Assembly: GCA_964016885.1 (NCBI GenBank)
Contig: OZ024743.1
Coordinates: forward strand, 167,472,833 to 167,536,832
Length of the DNA: 64,000 nucleotides
Source: Eledone cirrhosa
Taxonomy: Eukaryota > Mollusca > Cephalopoda > Octopoda > Eledonidae
Direction: 5' to 3'
The position numbers and the translations under genes were made by a program. This document shows, one piece after another, positions 11,765 through 24,200 of the stretch. Below the pieces are notes generated by a model. The model did no database searches. It saw only the letters and a program-made list of their open reading frames with translations, and had not been told where the DNA came from. Positions within the stretch are counted from its first letter, which is position 1, and every line of letters starts with the position of its first letter.

Positions 11765-14700
11765 ATGACCTCACTCAGAATAGGCAGCATAAATGCGCGT
11801 GGCTTGGGGTCGTCATGGAAGCAGGGTCACCTGCTCAACGACCTCAGGTCACTAAACATAGATGTAGTGGCCATCAGCGAGACCAGAATCTCCGAAACAC
11901 GGGGCTTCACACCGATCTTCTCGGCTACGATGTGTACGCATCTCCCAGCCGTCCGGGATCGGGGGGAGGAGTTGCTGTGCTTTTTCGGAGAGGTTTGGAT
12001 CTCGTCATACGGGCCATCTTCCTGGACCCAGAGGGTAAGTTGGTGGTGCTGGACGTGACCAGCGGAGACGGGCAAGCTTTCAGGCTAGTGGCCGTCTATG
12101 CCCCGACAGGAGCAGGGCGGCCTGATTTCTTCCGGTGTCTGGAGACCTTTCTTGGAACGTCCCGCTCTTTAGTGTTAGTGGGCGACTGGAACGGGATCTT
12201 AGATGCACGCTGGGACTGTGTGGGATTAGCGGATAGGGGTGGAGGGTGCAAGAGCCTCACCAACCTGCTCAGGCGTTTTGAACTGTCTGACAGGTACCGA
12301 TTGGATTTCCCGAATGTGCCAATGTGGACTTGGACAAATCGCATAGGGTCATCCAGATCATATCTAGATAGAGTATTTTGTAGGGAAATAGATAGGTCTA
12401 GCATAGGCTGTCCACAATTCAAGATAGTCAGCTACACGGACGACAAATTCGTGATCTGTGTGCTTGACTTAGATAGGCTTCATAGACGAGGACCCGGCTA
12501 CTGGAAGCTAAACGTGTCCTTACCAGCGCGCAAGGCCTACAGAGACCGATATAGTGAATTAGTTAAGCGGGCGTTGACGGGGGCCATCGTCAACAGCAAG
12601 TGGTGGTTTGCTCTGAAAAGAGCGATTAGAATAGAATCGATTAAGTTTAGTAAGGCTTTAGCAATAGAGAAAAATAGAGCAGAGGGAGAACTAGTTAGAA
12701 AATTAGACGAGGCGCTTAGCAAAGGCATTGCGACCGACGTGCTTGCGGCGAAATTGGCCCTTGACCAATTCTTCAATGCAAAGCACGAAGGCTGCGTTGT
12801 CAGAGCAAGGGTGCGTGCTCTCAGACACGAGGGGACGAAAGCCGTTCAATGGGCCCGAGTGGAGGAGGCGCGTCGTGGCAACAAAGCCACGATCCGGTCT
12901 TTGGTGGACCACGACGGGCGCATGCTACTCGATCCCGGGCAAATGTGTGAAGCTTTTCAGCGAGACTTCGCTCAGCTGTTCGGGGGCAGCGGTGGGCCGG
13001 GTAGAGGGATGGACTTTAGTGTCTACCTATACGGACTGCCGCGGCTCTCGGCCACTGAGGCGAAGTGTTGCGAAAAGCCGATGACAGCCGCTGAAGTAAG
13101 GGAGGCAATGACTGGCTGCACAAGGGGTAAATCGCCTGGTTTGGATGGTCTGCCCTATGAACTTTAGGTACAGATGCCAGACTTGTTCGGAGGCCTCTTG
13201 GCGGACGTCTACTGCAACTGGCAACAGAACGGGAGAATTCCCAGTTCTGTGAGCCGAGGAGCGGTGGCACTGCTGAGAAAGGATCCGAACAAGGGGGATA
13301 ACATAGACAATTTCCGGCCCATAACTCTGCTAAACACAGAGTTCAAGATTTTGGCCAAGGTGCTAGCAAAGAGGTTGGCGCTTGTCGTTGGTGGTCTGGT
13401 GGGAGAGGCGCAGACATGCGCCATTCCCGACAGATCCATCCACGACAACCCCCACCTCATGCGATACATCATAGTGAGGGTAGCTAGGGAACCTGGCACG
13501 GGTGGGTCCTTGATCAATTTAGATCAGTCGAAAGCTTTCGATAGGGTCGACCATCGTTACCTAGCGGCAGTCCTGAGGGCGGCTGGCTTTGGGCCCGTCT
13601 TCAGAGGCTGGATCGCTGCCATGCACAGCGACATCTGCTCTGTGGTGAGAGTGAACGGTCACCTTTCGGAACCGTTCAACATCATGCGCTCGGTCCGCCA
13701 AGGATGTCCCCTCTCGTCCCTCTTGTACGTATTGACTCTCGAGCCATTACTGCACAAACTGGAGACGTTGAGGGGAGTCCCGCGCGAACTAGGATGCGGA
13801 AGATCCGTGTCAGCATATGCGGACGATGTCACCGTAGTGGTGTCGAACGCCAAACACATCGAGGCGATCGGCACTACACTAAGAGAATACGAAGCGGTGA
13901 CAGGAGCAATGATCAACCAGGAAAAGTCAGTGGGCCTGCAGCTCGGCACCTGGAGAGGCAGGTCCATGCCGTCCAACAACGTCGTCGGACGCTGGACGGA
14001 CGGACCGGTTAAATTGCTAGGGGTCTGGTTCGGTCCGGACCTCCAGACGGACAAAAACTGGGACGAGGTGACGAGCAGGGTGGCTTCTCTCACCCAGAAA
14101 TGGGCGGAGAGGAAGCTATCCCTGAAAGGTCGAGAGGAGGTGGCTAACGCGTACATCGCGTCTGTAATCTGCTACCGCCTGACCGTCGTACCTTGTCCTA
14201 AGCCTCGCTACGTGGAGGGCTGGGCATGCCGTGGCTGATGATGCGCAGGCACGCGCTCAGGCTACGACATCTCCACCTCTTCCTCGACGGTGATCAGGTG
14301 TGGTCGCCGTTTGCTAGGCGCGTATTTCCCCAGCTCGTTTCCTTGACGGAGCTGCAGTCCTGGGTCAAGCGAAGACCGAGAGGGTGCGCCTGGAGACTGG
14401 AATGTCTTCAGGCGCTCACAGCCCTCGACCAATCGGGCAATGTGATCGGTGGAAACTCCACCTCGGCGTTCTATAGAGGATTAGTGGAGGGTAAGAGCGA
14501 CGACGTACTTGGGGAAACTCTAGGCGTCGACGAAAATCAACTAGCCAATCTCTTCGGAAGAACTTTCGGGCCGGGGCCTATGGACAATTTCCAGAAATCT
14601 CTGGCCTGGCAGTGCTACCGAGGAGCCTTGCCAGTTCGGGATAAACTCTACAGGCATGGAGGTGCCGTCAGCCGGGCATGTCCGAGATGCGCGCAGGGCG

Positions 14701-15095
14701 ACGAAACCGTCCTGCACGCACTCGTCCAGTGTCCGAAAATTTCTGACTTGTGGGTTTATGTCGAACACCTGCTGTCGCGTTTAGGACGGATCCGGCTATC
14801 ATCTGAGTCCATCGTGAGGATTGCCCCGCCCTCCTCCTTTAGCCGGGAAGGGCAGGCAGTTTTTATCTGTCTGGTGGCCATGGCGAAAGAGATAGTATGG
14901 TGGACACGTTTGAAAGGGCTGAAGACGAGCACTTACCTCTTCGGTGATGCTCTGATTGACTTTTTCAAATTTCATTTGAAAAGGAAAATCAGAGTAGAGA
15001 GGGAAGTGCTCTCTTCCCAGCATTTTGTTGAAAGATGGGTGAGAGAAGCAAGAATGGCCCGAGTGAATGGGCCTACTCTGAGTATATATCTGTAA
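11765..15095 (+). pseudogene. LINE ORF2: EEP endonuclease, reverse transcriptase, CCHC, copy 1
   Basis: Starts MTSLRIGSINARGLGSS at 11765. The EEP domain spans about residues 1-230 (DVVAISET, VGDWNG, then SYTDDKF, where copy 2 has the catalytic SYTDH-type His). The RT follows with motif A LDQSKAFDRVDH (about 13520-13555), motif B RQGCPLSSLLYVL and motif C SAYADDVT (about 13810-13833). A C-terminal finger CPRCAQGDETVLHALVQC (C-x2-C-x8-H-x4-C) is at about 14680-14733. Breaks: a one-base loss near 11925, a TAG at 13165-13167 where copy 2 has Tyr, and an 88-nt deletion near 14208 flanked by CGC. Full length would be about 1,140 residues. Not functional. Confidence 0.9.
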
Positions 15096-15354
15096 ATTAA
15101 AGGTGGAAAACTGGGAGAGGGCACTTGCCTTGGTGGTCAGGGGCATTGTGGCTTTTTACTGGGCTTTCTCCACAAATGTCCCTCCGAAGTCTCCCCCCTA
15201 TTGGGGAATTTTTCATTGTCATTTTCATTGTTATTTTTGTTACATCCTCTGTTTTTGTTTTTTACACGCAGAAATGCCCATTTGTACCGTCCTGCATTGT
15301 CCTGCACTGTCCTTAATGTCTACTTTATGTAAACCCTTGTGGTTAATAAAGAAA

Positions 15355-15407
<53 letters not shown>

Positions 15408-15620
15408 GGCGACCTACGTAGTAAATCGTGTCATCGTGATCTCCGCAAAGCTTTGTTATTTCCGTTTGTTAAAAATTGCCATTTACGGAAAATTTTATTG
15501 TTAACTGTTTATAAACGCACATATATTGTTTTCCGAAAAGGACACCCCAAAAGATTGGGGCCTTGTGCCCAAAATTTTAACTTTTATGATTATCAAAAAA
15601 TTTCTTTAAAAAAAAAAAAA

Positions 15621-17094
15621 ATGGCTAATTCACCTCTGTACCAAACAGCTGAGAGCCTTCCTCACAAACTAACACCTCACACCGACACCACCATTGTAAA
15701 TATTACTACGTTTGCCAACACAAAAATTTAAGCAGTAGCAATATTTTAAATTTGTCTCAGGCAGACATTCATTTCCCGCCATTACCAATGACTGCAGGTG
15801 TTAAAGCCGCCACCACCACCACCACCGCGACAACCACCACCCCCACCACCACCGCGACAACAGAAACAAAAGGAAAAAATAAATCAACTCGTGATGTCGA
15901 AATGTTTTCAACCAAAATGGACTCTTTCACACGGAACAACACTGACGTCACCACCACCACAACTGAAACTAAAATTAATAATAAAAAAAATAACGATAAC
16001 AACAACAACAACAATGAAATTAAAAAAACTACCCTGAGTTTTGCCAGAGTACCAAAAACGTGCGAAGCGATCCAGGTAACTCAGGAGGAATTAGAAGAAG
16101 CCAAAGGAATGGTAAAGAAAGATGGGTACAGGGTCAGCCTCACCCCCCACCTAATAAAATGGAGCAACGTCGCCTATGCACCGTGTCTTATCGGACAATT
16201 AATGTAAAATCGCGCCGAGTGGAATGGGCATCCGAGTCCCAAATCCAAAAAGCTTTGGGACATGTGTGGGCAAGAAAACCCCCACATCAGACGTGGGCAG
16301 AAGTATGGAACCGTGGACGTGTTCTTTGAAACACCAGAGGAGGCTAGAGAACACTCCATGGGCCCATTAAGAAGTGATGACTTCACACTCGTCCCAAGCT
16401 ATTGTGGCCAGAGACTCGTAAAGATCAGGGTGACCACGTTCCACCGGCCATCGAAATTCCCTGGCTAATAGCGGCCGTCCTCGCCGGCATCGAAGCCAAC
16501 ACAAAGATAATAGCAATAGCAAAAGAAAAGCAGGAGAACTGGTCCGGATCTGGGATGAAGCTCCTGATCCAAGCGGACCAAAAAAGCATTGAGGAGATCC
16601 CAGAGGTAATAGACCTCACTGACAGCAGCCACCTCACCGTAATTGTCGAGGGCAGAAGACCTAGGTGTGTCGTTTGTGGTGAAGGAACCTACCTAAGGGC
16701 TTTCTGCCCTCAGGCTAAAAGGTTGAGGCCACCTCTCCTACCCACCCCAGTGACTCAACCATCAACATCACCAGTAGCAGAGATGGCAGCAACAACTGTA
16801 GCAGCAACAACAGAAGCAACTATAACGGCAACAACCCCAGCAACAGTAGCAAAACCAACACCACCACCACCTAACGCTTCAGAACTAGCACCAGCGCCTA
16901 CACCATCCACCACGCCACATCCAAAACTAACGCCTGTGGAGGATTTTCCACTCCCCGGCCTATCACAACTGGAGACAGATTGTGACGACGAGGAGTGGGA
17001 AACGGTATCAGGAAAAAAGAAAAAAAGAAACCAAAAAAGAAAAAAATTCTCTTCCTTCTCCCTCCAAAAACAAAATACAGAGGGAAACAAATAA
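15621..17094 (+). pseudogene. LINE ORF1 (CCHC), copy 2
   Basis: Start ATG 15621 (MANSPLYQTAESLPHK), aligned with the intact frame of copy 3. The frame is broken at about 15725 (short A run), again at about 16148 (one C lost from a C homopolymer relative to copy 3), and further on around 16200-16440. The conserved domain (LSFARVPKTCEAI, KSRRVEWASESQIQKALG, GTVDVFFETPEEA, LVPSYCGQRLVK) is spread over three frames. The zinc knuckle reads CVVCGEGTYLRAFC: the metal-binding His is Tyr. The C-terminal part (16402-17094) is Thr/Pro-rich and ends in Lys-rich sequence. Confidence 0.85.
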
Positions 17095-17584
17095 ATTAAC
17101 AAACAAAAAAGTTAGGACAGATATGCCACCATCCAAACCATCATCACCAACCCCATCAACCCAAACACCAACACCATCACCATCATTAACCCCAACACCA
17201 CCATCACCTACACCACAAAAGTCACCAAAATGCGAAACAGAAACAAACCCACAACAAACGCAAACAAAACAAAACAACCAAAACGATACACACTACACAG
17301 CATTAAATTTGAACAACAACCAATTATTACTCTACATCCAACACAACACCAGCATCGCAGAAAATGACTACACAACAACCCAAAAATTCACACCACCTCC
17401 ACACATACAAATCACTCGCATCACACAGAAAACGTACATGACACTAAAACAAAAATTCCCCAAAGACATCGGAGACTTCCGACAAGCACTCTCCAGGAGG
17501 ATTTATAAGGACATCCTTCCTGAGGAGGCCAAAAGCAGTGAAAAGGATGGAAAAACCATCCTTCCTCTACGAGAAGTAAGGTAA
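16982..17584 (+). other. Conserved inter-ORF reading frame, copy 2
   Basis: A 200-codon frame, +1 relative to the end of ORF1 and overlapping it by about 110 nt across a run of AAAAAAG-type words (about 17008-17045). It is Lys-rich, then Thr/Pro/Asn-rich, then a conserved end FPKDIGDFRQALSRRIYKDI shared with 11550-11640. The stop at 17582-17584 falls in AAGTAAGG, 35 bp before ORF2. Confidence 0.55.
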
Positions 17585-17618
17585 GTGGTCTTTCCCATCT
17601 TTTCCACTCCATTTCAAC

Positions 17619-20600
17619 ATGACCTCACTCAGAATAGGCAGCATAAATGCGCGTGGCTTGGGGTCGTCATGGAAGCAGGGCCACCTTCTCAACGACCTCA
17701 GGTCACTAAACATAGATGTAGTGGCCATCAGCGAAACCCAAATCTCCGAAGCACGGGCCGTAGCACCGATCTTCGGCGGCTACGATGTGTACGCATCTCC
17801 CAGCCGTCCGGGATCGGGGGGAGGAGTTGCTGTGCTTTTTCGGAGAGGTTTGGATCTTGCCATACGGGCCATCTTCATGGACCCAGAAGGTAAGTTGGTG
17901 GTGCTGGACGTGACCAGCGGAGACGGGCAAGCTTTCAGGTTAGTAGCCGTCTATGCCCCGACAGGAGCAGGGCGGCCTGATTTCTTCCGGCGTCTGGAGA
18001 CCTTTCTTGGAACGTCCCGCTCTTTAGTGTTAGTGGGCGACTTGAACGGGATCTTAGATGCACGCTGGGATTGTGTGGGATTAGTGGATAGGGAAGGAGG
18101 GTGCAAGAGTCTCACCAACCTGCTCAGACGTTTTGAACTGTCTGACAGGTACCGAATGGATTTCCCGAATGTACCAATGTGGACTTGGACAAATCGCATA
18201 GGGTCATCTAGATCATATCTAGATAGAGTATTTTGTAGGGAAATAGATAGGTCTAGCATAGGCTGTCCACAATTCAAGATAGTCAGCTACACGGACCACA
18301 AATTCGTGATCTGTGTGCTTGACTTAGATAGGCTTCATAGACGAGGACCCGGCTACTGGAAACTAAACGCGTCCTTACCAGCGCGCAAGGCCTACAGCGA
18401 CCGATATAGTGAACTAGTTAAGCGGGCGTTGACGGGGGCCAACGTCAACAACAAGTGGTGGTTTGCTCTGAAAAGAGCAATTAGAATAGAGTCCATTAGG
18501 TTTAGTAAGACTTTAGCAATAGAGAAAAATAGAGCAGAGGGAGAATTAGTTAGAAAATTAGATGAGGCACTTAGCAAAGGCATCGCGACCGACGTACTTG
18601 CGGCGAAATTGGCCCTTGACCAATTCTTCAATGCAAAGCACGAAGGCTGCGTTGTCAGAGCCAGGGTGCGTGCTCTCAGACACGAGGGGACGAAAGCCGT
18701 TCAATGGGCCCGAGTGGCGGAGGCGCGTCGTGGCAACAAAGCCACGATCCGGTCTTTGGTGGACCACGACGGGCGCATGCTACTCGATCCCGGGCAAATG
18801 TGTGAAGCTTTTCAGCGACACTTCGCTCAACTGTTCGGGGGCAGTGGCGGGCCGGATCGAGGGATGGATTTTAGTGTCTACCTCGACGGACTGCCGCGGC
18901 TTTCGGCCACTGAGGCGGAGTGTTGCGAAAAGCCGATAACAACCGCTGAAGTACGGGATGCAATGACTAGTTGCACAAGGGGTAAATCGCCTGGTTTGGA
19001 TGGTCTGCCCTATGAACTTTACGTACAAATGCCAAACTTGTTCGGAGGCCTCTTGGCGGACGTCTACTGCAACTGGCAACAGAACGGGAGAATTCCCAGC
19101 TCTGTGAGACGAGGAGCGGTGGCGCTGCTGAGAAAGGATCCGAACAAGGGGGATAACATAGATAATTTTAGGCCCATAACTCTGCTAAACACAGAGTTCA
19201 AGATTTTGGCCAAGGTGCTAGCAAAGAGGTTGGCGCTTGTCGTTGGTGGTCTGGCGGCAGTCCTGAGGGCGGCTGGCTTTGGGCCCGTCTTCAGAGGCTG
19301 GATCGCTGCCATGCACAGCGACATCTGCTCTGTAGTGAGAGTGAACGGTCACCTTTCGGAACCGTTCAACATCATGCGCTCGGTCCGCCAAGGATGTCCC
19401 CTCTCGTCCCTATTGTACGTATTGACTCTCGAGCCATTACTGCACAAACTGGAGACGTTGAGGGGGGTCCCGCGCGAACTAGGATGCGGAAGATCCGTGT
19501 CAGCATATGCCGACGATGTCACCGTAGTGGTGTCGAACGCCAAACACATCGAGGCGATCGGCACTACACTAAGAGAATACGAAGCGGTGACAGGAGCAAT
19601 GATCAACCAGGAAAAGTCAGTGGGCCTGCAGCTCGGCACCTGGAGAGGCAGGTCCATGCCGTCCAACAGCGTCGTCGGGCGCTGGGCGGACGGACCGGTT
19701 AAATTGCTAGGGGTCTGGTTCGGTCCAGACCTCCAGACGGACAAAAACTGGGACGAGGTGACGAGCAGGGTGGCTTCTCTCACCCAGAAATAGGCCGAGA
19801 GGAAGCTATCCCTGAAAGGTCGAGCGGAGGTGGCGAATGCGTACATCGCATCCGTTATCTACTACCGCCTGACATTCGGACCTTGTCCTAAGCCCCGCCT
19901 GACTGCGCTGGAGCGTTTGCTCTTTCACTTCTTGTGGAAGGGACGCGCTCCGATGGTCAGGCGGTCCATCTGCTGTCAACACCCGCTACGTGGAGGGCTG
20001 GGCATGCCGTGGCTGATGATGCGCAGACACGCGCTCAGGCTACGACATCTCCACCTCTTCCTCGACGGTGATCAGGTGTGGTCGCCGTTTGCAAGACACG
20101 TTTTTCCCCAGCTCGTCTCCTTGACGGAGCTGCAGTCCTGGGTCAAGCGAAGACCGAGAGGGTGCGCCTGGAGACTGGAATGTCTTCAGGCGCTCACAGC
20201 CCTCGACCAATCGGGCAATGTGATCGGTGAAAACTCCACCTTGGCGTTCTATAGGGGATTAGTGGAGGGGAAGAGCGACGACGTACTTGGAGAAACTCTA
20301 GGCGTCGACGAAAATCAACTAGCCAATCTCTTCGGAAGGACTTTCGGGCCGGGGCCTATGGACAACTTCCAGAAATCCCTGGCCTGGCAGTGCTACCGAG
20401 GAGCTTTGCCAGTTCGGGATAAACTCTACAGGCATGGAGGTGCCGTCAGCCGGGCATGTCCGAGATGCGCGCAGGGCGACGAAACTGTCCTGCACGCACT
20501 CGTCCAGTGTCCGAGCATTGCTGACTTGTGGGTTTATGTCGAACACCTGCTGTCACGTGTAGGACGGATCCAGCTATCAGCTGAGTCCATCGTGAGGATT

Positions 20601-20872
20601 GCCCCGCCCCTTCCTTTAGCCTGGAAGGGCAGGCAGTTTTTATCTGTCTGGTGGCCATGGCGAAAGAGATAGTATGGTGGACACGTTTGAAAGGGCTGAA
20701 GACGAGCACTTACCTCTTCGGTGATGCCCTGATTAACTTTTTCAAATTTCATTTGAAAAGGAAAATCAGGGTAGAGAGGGAAGTGCTCTCTTCCCAGCAT
20801 TTTGTTGAAAGATGGGTGAGAGAAGCAAGTATGGCCCGAATGAATGGGCCTTCTCTGAGTATGTGTCTGTAA
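17619..20872 (+). pseudogene. LINE ORF2: EEP endonuclease, RT, CCHC, copy 2
   Basis: Start MTSLRIGSINARGLGSS at 17619. The EEP domain looks intact (ISETQISEA, VGDLNGILDARWD, SYTDHKFVICVLD). The RT carries an in-frame 165-nt deletion near 19255: VVGGLAAVLRAAG joins where copy 1 has 55 more residues, including motif A with the catalytic Asp. Motifs B (RQGCPLSSLLYVL) and C (SAYADDVT) remain. TAG at 19791-19793 replaces a Trp codon; the same frame then continues to about 20605, where one base is lost and the last 74 codons follow in another frame to TAA at 20870-20872. The C-terminal finger CPRCAQGDETVLHALVQC is intact. Confidence 0.9.
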
Positions 20873-21114
20873 ATTAAAGGTGGAAAACTGGGAGAGGGCA
20901 CTTGCCCTGGTGGTCAGGGCCACTGTGGTCTTTTAATGGGCTTTCTCCACAAATGTCCCTCGGAAGTCTCCCCCCTATTGGGGAATTTTTCTTTGTTATT
21001 TTATTTCAACCTCCGTTTTATTACACGCAGAAATGCCCATTTGTACCGTCCTGTATTGTCCTGTACTGTCCTTAATGTCTACTTTATGTAAACCCTTGTG
21101 GTTAATAAAGAAAA

Positions 21115-21151
<37 letters not shown>

Positions 21152-21280
21152 TCAAATCCCGTCGAAGTTAATTTACCTTTCATCCTTACAGGGTCGATAA
21201 AATAAAGTATCAGTAATGTACTGGGTAATTGCTGGCATCGTGCCTAAAGTAGAAACAATTATTATTATTATTATTATTGT
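21152..21280 (+). mobile_element. SINE 3' fragment ending in (TTA)n
   Basis: Starts TTCAAATCCCGTCGAAGTTA (B-box region), continues CAGGGTCGATAAAATAAAGT and ends AAAGTAGAAACAATTATTATT (array about 21259-21278). The tRNA head is missing. It sits between the (TTA)n tail of Tx1 copy 2 and the 3' end of the R4/Dong-like copy A. Confidence 0.9.
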
Positions 21281-24200
21281 TCTTTGAGTCACAGTCATTG
21301 ATGTTAGTTAACTGGAAAGTTTGTTGAAATGAATATCAAGCCCGTACCTGCAGCCTCAGATATTCAGGACGTATCGGAGGGTTCTTGCTGTCCCCAGCAA
21401 GCATGCCTTTTGAAGCGTTCCAAAAAGCGTGGAGGGGCCAATTTTCTTTAACTATCCCTGGAAACTTTTTGATATAGTACCTAGTGCGCCTATGACAATC
21501 GGGACCACTTTGACTTCATGGCAGTTCCAAATCCTTTTTACCTCCCACTTTAAGTCCTGGTATCGGTTAATTTTCTCCCTCTCCTTCTCTTGCAGTCTCG
21601 TGTCGAATGGGCAGGCCACATCCACAATCAGGTACGATCTTTTTTCTTTGTCAGGTCTATTGTGTTCCAGTTTCTTGTCCGTCTGTATCCTAAAATCCCA
21701 CAGCACCTTCACCTGATCGTTTTCTATCACCGACTCTGGCTTATGCTCATACCACTTCTCAGAATGTGGTAAATTGTTTACTTTGCATAGGTGCCAGTGG
21801 ATCACCCTGCCCATCACATCATGTCTCCAGCCCTTAAGTGAGTCTGGGCTAGGTGTTTACACTCGGATACAATGTGAGCCACAGTCTCCTCTCTCTCTCC
21901 ACAGATCCTGCGCAGTGGGCTAGCCTTCTCCTTGTAAATATGGTGTTTCAACCACTTCGTTTTGAGGGCCTGCTCCTGCGCAGCCATTAACATTCCTTCT
22001 GTAGCCTTTTTAACCACTTCCATGTCTGTGGATCTCTGAATTCAGTTTTCTCAAAGAAGGTACTATGAAGGGATTTTTCCTGAAGGCTGCTCTTTCTCCT
22101 TGATGTTATTTCCTCCTTGGACATCCCCTGGTCTATTGTCCCCTCCTTCAGTACAGTTCTGAGCATTGGCTCCTTACTATCAATCACGTATTTGTGTAGG
22201 TTGTTTTTCTCCATCTGAACACAGTCCTCTATGCTGATAAGACCTCTTCCACCTTTAGATCTCCTTAAGTAGAGTCTATCGACATCACTCCTCTTGTGGA
22301 ACATGTTGTAGATAGTCAATAGCTTCCTAGTCTTCCTATCCATTTCTTTTTGTTAAGCAACATTCCATCTCAGAATTCCCGCACTGTACCTAATAATAGC
22401 CACAGCTCGGGAATTTACTGCACTTATGGCATTCCTACTGTTCAGATCTGACTTTAATACGCTCCTTACTCTCCGAATGTATTCAGTTCTTATCAATTTC
22501 TTCATTTTTTTTGTTCTTGATGTCATCAACCTCCAGAACACCCAAATACTTGTATCCCTCTTCAGTGTCAATTTCCTTTATCATCTCACCCGTTGGTACC
22601 TGGATTCCGTTGCTTCTGCTCAATTTACCCCTCTTCATCACAAGGACTCCACACTTACTAATACCAAATTGCATACATATATCATTGCTGAAAATACGGA
22701 CAGTGTCAACAAGCACATCCAACTCCTTCTCACTCTTCCCGAAGAGCTTAAGATCGTCCATGAGGAGGAGGTGATTGATGGTAAGCTCTCCCTTTCCTAA
22801 CTTGTATCCTGATCTCACTTTTCGCAGTATAATGGTCAGGGGCATCAGGGCAAGGACAAACAACAGAGGGGACAGACTATCTCCCTGGAAGATACCTCTC
22901 TTGATCTTCACGCTTCCCAATGATTCTCCAGTTGATGTTAACTCTGTTTCCCAGGAGTTCATACTTTTGCCCAACAACTGTCTGATGTTATCTGCCACCT
23001 TGAAGATATCCAGGCTTTTGGTGATCCAAGAATGAGGCACCATGTCAAATGCCTTTTTGTAGTCTATCCATCCCATGGCAAGACCAGTGTGTCTCCTCTT
23101 GCAATTCATCATTACCATCTTATCAATAAGTAACTGGTCCTTTGTACCACGTGACTTCTTTCGGCATCCTTTCTGTTCGTCCGGTAACAAGTTGTTTGTG
23201 TGGAGGTGATGGTAGATTTCCTCAAACATAATGCTTGTCAACAGTTTCCACATTACGGACAGACATGTGATAGGTCTATAGTTGGTAACATCATTACCCT
23301 TAATTCGGTCTTTCATTATCAGAACTGCGGTACCTTTTGTCAACCACTCTGGTACCTCACCTGACCTCAAGCAGTCATTGAACATGGTTGTCAGTTTCGG
23401 GTGGAGGGATGTTTTTTATTTTTATCCAATACCCCTGCACACCATCTGGGCCTGGTGATTTCCAGTTGGTTAGTTTTTTGGCCTGCCCCTTAAGAGTTTC
23501 AACTGTGATACTCAAATAGGTTTATTGGTGTGCCTGTTCACTGATCTCCTTCTGTACTGTCTCAATCCACACTGCCTGGTCATTATGTTTAACATCCTGC
23601 TCCCATATTCCTCTCCAGAATGTTTTAGTTTGTTCCGCCTCAGGGATCAAATCGTTACCTCTTTCTTTCCCTTCAAGCTGTCCAAACAGCATCTTCTGGT
23701 TGTTGTCGAACATGCGGTTCTGTCTATACTGACTGACTCTGTTCTCGTATCGCCTAATTTTTGAACTCTTTGCTACAATGCGTTGCTTCAGTTCCTCTAT
23801 GGTAGTATTTAGCTTTTTCCTCCTAGTTTTGTACTTTATTTCCAGTCTATTTTTAGTGTCTATGTTTTTTAGTGTCCCATTCAGTAGGGACTCAAGCTTT
23901 CCAATGTCATTTCTCATTTCCCTGATTTGACTACTCAGTCGTTTCTTCCACCAAGGCTCTGATCTTTCTTGTTTGTTGTTTCCTCTCGCTTTTATACCAA
24001 GTAGTTTCCTCACCGTATTTGCTGTTGCTTTGAGGATATTGTTGCACTGGTGAAGGCTCCTCGCCTCAAGGTATGGGATAACTTTGTTTACCTTAGCTGT
24101 TGTTTCTTTTAACTTTTTCCTGTCTACAAATCTTAGGTTCATAAGTTTCCCACTATCATTGTTCAATTCATCTACCACTAAGTTTAGGATATCAACCAAA

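Larger units (their letters stand above)
9364..15407 (+). mobile_element. Tx1/L1-type LINE, copy 1, ending in (TTA)n
   Basis: An approximately 6-kb non-LTR retrotransposon with two coding regions. Upstream it abuts a (TTA)n array. The 5' untranslated part runs to about 9762. The 3' untranslated region (15096-15355) holds a block also seen at 20873-21115 and 25139-25320, including TCTCCCCCCTATTGGGGAAT, and ends GTGGTTAATAAAGAAATCATTA with an AATAAA signal, then a (TTA)n tail (15356-15407). The order (ORF1 with CCHC knuckle; EEP nuclease, RT and CCHC in ORF2) and the RT wording (LLNTEFKILAKVLAKRL) suggest the Tx1 branch of the L1 group; an I-group assignment is the alternative. Confidence 0.88.
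15408..21151 (+). mobile_element. Tx1/L1-type LINE, copy 2, inserted at the (TTA)n tail of copy 1
   Basis: The 5' untranslated region begins GGCGACCTACGTAGTAAATC at 15408, directly after the (TTA)n tail of copy 1; copy 3 starts with the same words after a (TTA)n at 62598. Coding regions are ORF1 (15621-17094), a conserved inter-ORF region (to 17584) and ORF2 (17619-20872). The 3' untranslated region (20873-21115) carries the same conserved block and AATAAA, then a (TTA)n tail 21116-21151. The 5' region shared with copy 3 (TTGTTTTCCGAAAAGGACAC) differs from copy 1, so copies 2 and 3 form a closer subfamily. Confidence 0.88.

Noticed and set aside
14226..14250. GCTGATGATGCGC in LINE ORF2 as a ribozyme core
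   Set aside because: It is coding sequence conserved between copies 1 and 2, with no GAA or paired stems at proper spacing.
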